Source of the DNA: Streptomyces koelreuteriae
GTDB taxonomy: Bacteria; Actinomycetota; Actinomycetes; Streptomycetales; Streptomycetaceae
Reading direction: 5' to 3'
Assembly: GCF_018604545.1 (NCBI RefSeq)
Contig: NZ_CP075896.1
Span: forward strand, 4,030,001-4,094,000
DNA: 64,000 bases
Shown here: positions 59,390 to 64,000 of the stretch, one piece after another
How positions within the stretch are numbered: the stretch's first letter is position 1
Layout: every line of letters starts with the position of its first letter
Made by a program: the position numbers and the translations under genes
The notes under the pieces: model-generated
What the model saw: the letters and a program-made list of their open reading frames with translations, nothing else
Told to the model about the DNA's origin: nothing
Database searches by the model: none

Positions 59390-61036
59390 ATGAGCCAGGA
59401 CGGCGCACACGGGCAGTACGCGGGGCGGGCGCTCGCCAGTGGCCGCTATCAGCTGCGTGACCTCCTCGGCCAGGGCGGCATGGCCTCGGTGCACCTCGCG
59501 TACGACAGCGTGCTCGACCGACAGGTCGCGATCAAGACACTTCACACCGAGCTCGGCCGGGAGCAGGCCTTCCGCGAGCGGTTCCGCCGCGAGGCCCAGT
59601 CCGTGGCCAAGCTCACGCACACCAACATCGTCTCGGTCTTCGACACCGGCGAGGACAGCCTCGACGGCATGACGACGCCGTACATCGTCATGGAGTACGT
59701 CGAGGGCCGCCCGCTCGGCTCGGTCCTCGACGAGGACGTGACGCGGCAGGGCGCGATGCCCGCCGACAAGGCGCTGAAGATCACAGCGGATGTGCTGGCC
59801 GCGCTGGAGATCAGCCACGAGATGGGCCTGGTCCACCGCGACATCAAGCCGGGCAACGTGATGATGACCAAGCGCGGTGTGGTCAAGGTCATGGACTTCG
59901 GCATCGCCCGCGCCATGCAGTCCGGTGTGACGTCGATGACGCAGACCGGCATGGTCGTCGGCACCCCGCAGTACCTCTCGCCGGAACAGGCCCTCGGCCG
60001 CGGTGTGGACGCACGCTCCGACCTGTACTCGGTCGGCATCATGCTGTTCCAACTGGTCACCGGGCGGCTGCCGTTCGAGGCGGACTCGCCGCTGGCCATC
60101 GCGTATGCACACGTCCAGGAGGAACCGCCGGTTCCGTCCACGATCAACCGCGCGCTGCCGCCGGCCGTGGACGCGCTGATCGCCCGGGCGCTGAAGAAGA
60201 ATCCGAACGAGCGTTTCCCCAGCTCCGAGTCCATGCGCGACGAGTGCCTGCGGGTGGCGGCGTCCTTCCAGGCCGCCCCGCCGAGCATCGTCCCGGGCAC
60301 CCAGGCGCCGAGCGGCGCGGGCGTCGGCTCGGCCGTGTTCCCGCCGGTCGACCAGGCGCCCCCGGCCGCCTCGGGCCAGGTCCAGACGCCGTACCAGCCG
60401 ACCCCGCCGCCGAACCCGTACGGCACCCCCGCCCCGCCGGCGCCGTCCCCGGCGTACGGCTATCCGCAGCAGGGCGGCTACCAGACGCCGCACCCGGGCG
60501 CGTACTCCCCGCAGCCGGGTCCGTCGACACCGCCGCCGTACAACCTCACGCCCCAGGGCGCGCCCGCAGCTCAGGGCGGCGGCAAGAGCAACAAGCCGGT
60601 GATCATCGGTTCCGTCGTCGTGGCCGTCCTGGCCGTCGGCGGGCTGGTCGCGGCCCTGCTGATGAACAGCGGCGGCGAGGACGACCAGGGCGGCGGGGGC
60701 GGCGGCGCGAGCGCCTCGGCCTCGGCTTCCAAGAAGCCGGGCTACCGCGGGCCGGACACGACGAAGACGATCGACTCCGAGGAGTGCACGGAGCCGGAGG
60801 AGTCGTACAACGACCCCGACAAGATCCAGATCCCGGACTTCAAGTTCATGAACATCGCGTCGGTCAAGTCCTGCGCCCAGGCGGCCGGCTGGCAGGTCAG
60901 CGTCAAGAACGTGGACGAGAACACCTACGGCCAGGGCACGGTCATGAACCAGTTCCCGTCCAAGGGCACCGACGTCGACCCGGACGACATGCCGATCATC
61001 GAGCTCAACGTCTCGACGGGCAATCCGTCGTCCTGA
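59390..61036 (+). CDS. Transmembrane Ser/Thr protein kinase with PASTA domain
   Basis: 548 residues; ATG preceded by GGGGGACACGGA. Kinase domain about 18-280 (GQGGMASVHLAYD, AIKTL, HRDIKPGNV, DFGIAR, GTPQYLSPEQALG). A Pro/Gln/Tyr-rich linker (about 320-395), one helix (VIIGSVVVAVLAVGGLVAALLM), then one PASTA domain (about 450-548: IQIPDFKFMNIASVKSCAQAAGWQV ... GQGTVMNQFPSKGTDVDPDDMPIIELNVS). PASTA domains bind peptidoglycan or muropeptides, so this is a PknB-like cell-wall sensor. Paralogue of the divergent kinase. Confidence 0.93.
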   Translation: MSQDGAHGQYAGRALASGRYQLRDLLGQGGMASVHLAYDSVLDRQVAIKTLHTELGREQAFRERFRREAQSVAKLTHTNIVSVFDTGEDSLDGMTTPYIVMEYVEGRPLGSVLDEDVTRQGAMPADKALKITADVLAALEISHEMGLVHRDIKPGNVMMTKRGVVKVMDFGIARAMQSGVTSMTQTGMVVGTPQYLSPEQALGRGVDARSDLYSVGIMLFQLVTGRLPFEADSPLAIAYAHVQEEPPVPSTINRALPPAVDALIARALKKNPNERFPSSESMRDECLRVAASFQAAPPSIVPGTQAPSGAGVGSAVFPPVDQAPPAASGQVQTPYQPTPPPNPYGTPAPPAPSPAYGYPQQGGYQTPHPGAYSPQPGPSTPPPYNLTPQGAPAAQGGGKSNKPVIIGSVVVAVLAVGGLVAALLMNSGGEDDQGGGGGGASASASASKKPGYRGPDTTKTIDSEECTEPEESYNDPDKIQIPDFKFMNIASVKSCAQAAGWQVSVKNVDENTYGQGTVMNQFPSKGTDVDPDDMPIIELNVSTGNPSS

Positions 61037-61063
61037 CGCTCCGGACGACATGAGGACATGAGG

Positions 61064-61095
61064 AAGGGCCCGGCGGCTTCGGCCGCGGGGCCCTT
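61064..61095 (+). terminator. Terminator after the PASTA kinase
   Basis: AAGGGCCCGGCGGC (61064-61077) pairs with GCCGCGGGGCCCTT (61082-61095), one mismatch, loop TTCG, followed by TTTGTCTTT. Confidence 0.88.
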
Positions 61096-61118
61096 TGTCT
61101 TTGGGGGCTGTGCCGGAC

Positions 61119-61658
61119 CTACAGGTACGGCCCGCCCGAACGGGTGCCCGGGTGCTGCTCGTCGAGGCCGTCACCGACGCCCGGCGGTAGGGCGCGGCGC
61201 ATCTGCTCCAGCTGGGCGCGGGCGGCCATCTGCTGGGCGAACAGCGTCGTCTGGATCCCGTGGAAGAGCCCTTCGAGCCAGCCGACGAGCTGCGCCTGAG
61301 CGATGCGCAGTTCCGCGTCGCTGGGGGTCGCCTCGTCCGTGAAGGGCAGCGAGAGCCGCTCCAGCTCCTCGACCAGCTCGGGCGCCAGACCGTCCTCCAG
61401 CTCCTTCACCGAGCTGGCGTGGATCTCCTTGAGCCGGACCCGGCTGGCCTCGTCCAGGGGCGCCACACGCACTTCCTCGAGCAGCTGCTTGATCATGCTG
61501 CCGATCCGCATGACCTTGGCGGGCTGCTCCACCTGTTCCGTGACCGGGATCTCGCGGGAGTCCTCGTCTCCGCTGCCGCCCCCGAGCGCCATGCCGTCCT
61601 GGCCGACGACCAGGATCTGCGGGCTCTCCGGCGACCGTTCGTTTCTCGGCATCTCCAT
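61119..61658 (-). CDS. bpa: Bacterial proteasome activator (Bpa/PafE) homologue
   Basis: 179 residues from ATG at 61658 (upstream ATG at 61676 is possible). The Bpa core is recognisable: RIGSMIKQLLEEVRVAPLDEASRVRLKEIHASSVKELEDGLAPELVEELERLSLPFTDEATPSDAELRIAQAQLVGWLEGLFHGIQTTLFAQQMAARAQLEQM, a four-helix bundle that forms a dodecameric ring. The C-terminus GGPYL resembles the HbYX-like GQYL end used to dock on the 20S proteasome alpha ring. ATP-independent activation of the proteasome is the established role. Convergent with the PASTA kinase. Confidence 0.9.
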   Translation of the reverse strand: MEMPRNERSPESPQILVVGQDGMALGGGSGDEDSREIPVTEQVEQPAKVMRIGSMIKQLLEEVRVAPLDEASRVRLKEIHASSVKELEDGLAPELVEELERLSLPFTDEATPSDAELRIAQAQLVGWLEGLFHGIQTTLFAQQMAARAQLEQMRRALPPGVGDGLDEQHPGTRSGGPYL

Positions 61659-61742
61659 GTCGCCATTCTCTCGCACGCCTGCACCTCACCTCCGTGGTGC
61701 CCCCACCGGAAGCTGATCCACCCTGTTCGACAGACGTATCGG

Positions 61743-62312
61743 TCAGGGCCCGGGTTGCTCATCGGGGGGCGGTTCCGCCTCACGGGTGAGACGCAGCAGC
61801 CGGGCCTCGCAGTGGTCCAGCCAGCGGACCTCGGCCTCCGCCTGGAAGACGAGCTGCTCCAGGACGAGCAGCCGGGCCATCTCCTGCGGGTGCCCGGGTG
61901 CGCGGGCCAGGGCCTCGGCCCGTCGGCGCACATGGTCGTGGAGCGCCTGCGTCACGTGCCGGCGCTGGGCCTCGACGACCTCCCGTACGTCGACGCCGTC
62001 CGACCCGACGGCCATCACCAGCTTGATGGCCAGCTCGTCGCGCGGCGGGCTGGCCCGTTCCACGGGGCGGGCGTACCAGGCGCGCAGCTCGGTCCGGCCC
62101 GCCTCGGTGAGCGCGTACAGCTCCCGGCCCGCCTCGTCGACGCCCTGCCGGGCCACCATCCCGTCCCGCTCCAGGCGGCCCAGCGTCGTGTAGACCTGCC
62201 CGATGTTCAGCGGCCAGGTCCCGCCGGTACGGGCCTCGAAGTCGGTGCGCAGGCGTGAGCCGTAGCGGGGGCCGGCCGCCAGGAGCGCCAGCAGCCCGTG
62301 ACGTATCGACAT
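61743..62312 (-). CDS. PadR-family regulator
   Basis: 189 residues: winged helix SIRHGLLALLAAGPRYGSRLRTDFEARTGGTWPLNIGQVYTTLGRLERDGMV and AGRELYALTEAGRTEL, then a helical C-terminus (AIKLVMAV ... VVEAQRRHVTQALHDHVRRRAEAL). PadR proteins repress neighbouring transporter or detoxification genes. No obvious target is adjacent; the divergent small surface protein could be one. Confidence 0.9.
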   Translation of the reverse strand: MSIRHGLLALLAAGPRYGSRLRTDFEARTGGTWPLNIGQVYTTLGRLERDGMVARQGVDEAGRELYALTEAGRTELRAWYARPVERASPPRDELAIKLVMAVGSDGVDVREVVEAQRRHVTQALHDHVRRRAEALARAPGHPQEMARLLVLEQLVFQAEAEVRWLDHCEARLLRLTREAEPPPDEQPGP

Positions 62313-62449
62313 AACCGGATTGTGCAGCGATTCCACCCCTTGGCCGAACCCGGAATGCCGGAGGTGCGGGGGAATGTGAGGCTGATTGCTCGAAATGACC
62401 GAACTTGCCGTTATTGCCCTACCGGGCACGGCGGGAGGGGGTCACCAAC

Positions 62450-62908
62450 GTGACTCCATGGCTACGCGCACTGCGGGCGACCGGACTGGTGGTCGCCTTG
62501 GGGGCGGGTGCGGTCGTCTCACCCTGCGGGTCTGTTCAGGCCTACGGTGCCGTTCTCGCGTACGACGATCAGGCCCGGGCCCGTGCCACCCCCTCGGCCC
62601 CGTCCCCGGAGCCCTCGCGGGCCGGGACACGGGCCGGTGAGGGACGGGACCGGCCGGGGCGGGCGGAGGAGCCCGAGGAGCAGCGGGAGGCTCGCGAGGC
62701 CACCGCCGTCCCCGAGGCGTCCCGGGAGGCCGTCCCCGCGGTCCCCGAGCCCTCCGCACCGACCGAGCCACCCGTACGCGAGGCCGCAGCCCAGGCCGAA
62801 CGGCCCGTCGGGCCTGTGCTGCGGATCCTGCCGCTGGGCAGCGGGCTGGTGCTGATCGGACTCGGCCTGGGACTCGCGTTCGTGGGCCTCAGGCTGCGGC
62901 GCGCGTAA
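62450..62908 (+). CDS. Small secreted/membrane-anchored Pro/Glu-rich protein
   Basis: 152 residues from GTG, preceded by GGGAGGGGG. An N-terminal signal (RALRATGLVVALGAGAVVSPCGSVQA), a disordered Glu/Pro/Arg region (about 40-115), and a C-terminal helix (VLRILPLGSGLVLIGLGLGLAFVGLRL) with a basic end, as in cell-surface-anchored linker proteins. No family recognised. Confidence 0.75.
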   Translation: MTPWLRALRATGLVVALGAGAVVSPCGSVQAYGAVLAYDDQARARATPSAPSPEPSRAGTRAGEGRDRPGRAEEPEEQREAREATAVPEASREAVPAVPEPSAPTEPPVREAAAQAERPVGPVLRILPLGSGLVLIGLGLGLAFVGLRLRRA

Positions 62909-62923
62909 GGACGCGGGCCGCTC

Positions 62924-63913
62924 TCACGCCCCCTGCGGCGCGATCAGCAGCACCTTGCCGATGTGGCCGCTGTCCTCCAGGACCTGGTGGGCGGTGGCGG
63001 CGTCCGGCATGGGGAGTTCGCGGTCGATGACCGGGCGCAGCCGGCCGCCGGAGAAGAGGGGCCAGACGTGTTCGCGTACGGCCGCGACGATGGCCGCCTT
63101 CTCCTCCAGCGGACGGGCCCGCAGGGACGTCGCGCTGATCGCGGCGCGCTTGGTGAGCAGCGCGCCGATGTTCAACTCGCCCTTGACGCCGCCCTGCATG
63201 CCGATGATCGCGAGCCGGCCGTTGACAGCGAGGGCCTTGACGTTGCGCTCCAGGTACTTGGCGCCCATGTTGTCGAGGATGACGTCGGCCCCGGCGCCGT
63301 CCGTGGCCTTCCTGATCTCCTCGACGAAGTCCTGCTCGCGGTAGTTGACCAGGATGTCGGCGCCCAGTTCGGCGCACCGGTCCAGCTTCTCCTGGGTGCC
63401 GGCCGTGACGGCGACCCTGGCACCGACGGCCTTGGCGAGCTGGATCGCCATGGTGCCGATGCCGCTGGAGCCGCCGTGCACGAGCAGGGTCTCGCCCGGG
63501 CGCAGGTGGGCGATCATGAAGACGTTCGACCAGACGGTGCAGGTCACCTCGGGCAGCGCCGCGGCCTGCCGCAGCCCGACGCCCTCGGGCACGGGCAGCA
63601 GCTGTCCGGCCGGGACCACCACCTTCTCGGCGTAACCGCCGCCGGAGAGCAGCGCGCACACCTCGTCGCCCACGCTCCAGCCGGAGACGCCGGTGCCGAT
63701 CCCGGCGATCCGCCCGGAGCACTCCAGGCCGGGGTAGGGGGGCGTGCCGGGCGGCGGGTCGTAGAAGCCCTGCCGCTGCAGGATGTCGGCCCGGTTGACG
63801 GCACCGGCCGTCACCTCGAGCAGGACCTCGCCCTCGCCGGGCACGGGATCCGGGACCTCGTCCCAGACCAGCGCCTCGGGCCCACCGGGTTCGGGAATCG
63901 TGATCGCATACAT
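62924..63913 (-). CDS. NAD(P)H quinone oxidoreductase (zinc-independent MDR family)
   Basis: 329 residues. Medium-chain dehydrogenase/reductase fold: LVWDEVPDPVPGEGEVLLEVTAGAVNRADILQRQGFYDPPPGTPPYPGLECSG, then the cofactor motif LLVHGGSSGIGTMAIQLAKAVGARVAVTAGTQEK (GGSSGIG). It matches the PIG3/quinone-oxidoreductase branch, which lacks the zinc Cys set, reducing quinones with NADPH. Convergent with the small surface protein gene; only a short upstream region (63914-64000, no feature seen) is in the window. Confidence 0.92.
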   Translation of the reverse strand: MYAITIPEPGGPEALVWDEVPDPVPGEGEVLLEVTAGAVNRADILQRQGFYDPPPGTPPYPGLECSGRIAGIGTGVSGWSVGDEVCALLSGGGYAEKVVVPAGQLLPVPEGVGLRQAAALPEVTCTVWSNVFMIAHLRPGETLLVHGGSSGIGTMAIQLAKAVGARVAVTAGTQEKLDRCAELGADILVNYREQDFVEEIRKATDGAGADVILDNMGAKYLERNVKALAVNGRLAIIGMQGGVKGELNIGALLTKRAAISATSLRARPLEEKAAIVAAVREHVWPLFSGGRLRPVIDRELPMPDAATAHQVLEDSGHIGKVLLIAPQGA

Positions 63914-64000
63914 GACTGGGACGGTACTCCTCGGTCGCCGGACGGAGTCCGCTCCTCCCCCGGTCGGTTCCCCCTCTACGTCATTGGTCCGGTTCTGGCG

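Noticed and set aside
1..64000. tRNA or rRNA genes
   Set aside because: No cloverleaf-like segment with a TpsiC-type GTTCGAATCC box, or rRNA signature, was found on reading both strands.

Overview
The window is a high-GC, densely packed actinobacterial chromosome segment, almost certainly from a Streptomyces. The evidence is very strong third-position G/C, ATP-binding protein/XRE-DUF5753/DUF397 modules, a snapalysin with its LysR partner, PHO boxes, rare TTA (bldA) codons, leaderless promoters and Ser/Thr kinases with PASTA or Thr-Pro-rich tails. A perfect parS site (28756-28769) places it in the origin-proximal chromosome core. The order metG ... aspS ... acyl-CoA dehydrogenase ... DD-carboxypeptidase ... 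bkd ... two kinases resembles what I recall of the S. coelicolor core; I could not check this by alignment. No rRNA, tRNA or CRISPR array was recognised.

Region 1 (1-9.6 kb) is accessory and the most interesting part. It opens with the 3' part of a SAV_2336-type / pseudokinase / ParA-like ATPase fusion, followed by two DUF397 genes, an XRE regulator and an anti-sigma-like ATPase. Next comes a minus-strand cluster: a predicted pseudo-caspase, an EACC1-type small protein with a TTA codon, a membrane-spanning caspase carrying an external solute-binding-like domain and a vWA domain, and a separate lipoprotein solute-binding protein. This looks like a caspase-effector conflict or programmed-death system with an extracellular sensing arm, possibly under bldA control.

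Region 2 (9.8-19 kb) has membrane proteins, a MocR-type regulator whose 3' end is tandemly repeated in a 190-bp unit, a divergent hydrolase with a paired operator, an EEP-family phosphatase/nuclease, snapalysin with its LysR regulator, and a PhoX-type phosphatase behind a PHO box. Region 3 (19-31 kb) holds a repeat-rich TerF-like vWA protein, metG, a PH-domain protein, a vapBC pair, an MFS transporter, a Tat-exported intradiol dioxygenase, aspS, parS and a PAS-GAF-PP2C-ATPase phosphatase.

Region 4 (31-38.6 kb) has a second XRE/DUF397 locus, decayed copies of a BRO-N gene next to its intact copy, pirin, a TetR-controlled MFS exporter with three operator-like sites, an SseB-family protein and a second exported dioxygenase. 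Region 5 (38.7-50.2 kb) is largely metabolic: a long acyl-CoA dehydrogenase, an M18 aminopeptidase, a thioredoxin-NHL protein, a lone large serine recombinase with a TTA codon, a cupin and AraC pair, a LURP-one protein, a nitrilase-like amidase, a mycothiol-dependent-isomerase-fold protein and a methyltransferase. Region 6 (50.2-64 kb) has a GntR/MFS operon, a DD-carboxypeptidase, a branched-chain 2-oxoacid dehydrogenase operon (E1 alpha, E1 beta, E2), two divergent Ser/Thr kinases, a bacterial proteasome activator homologue, a PadR regulator, a small surface protein and a quinone oxidoreductase.
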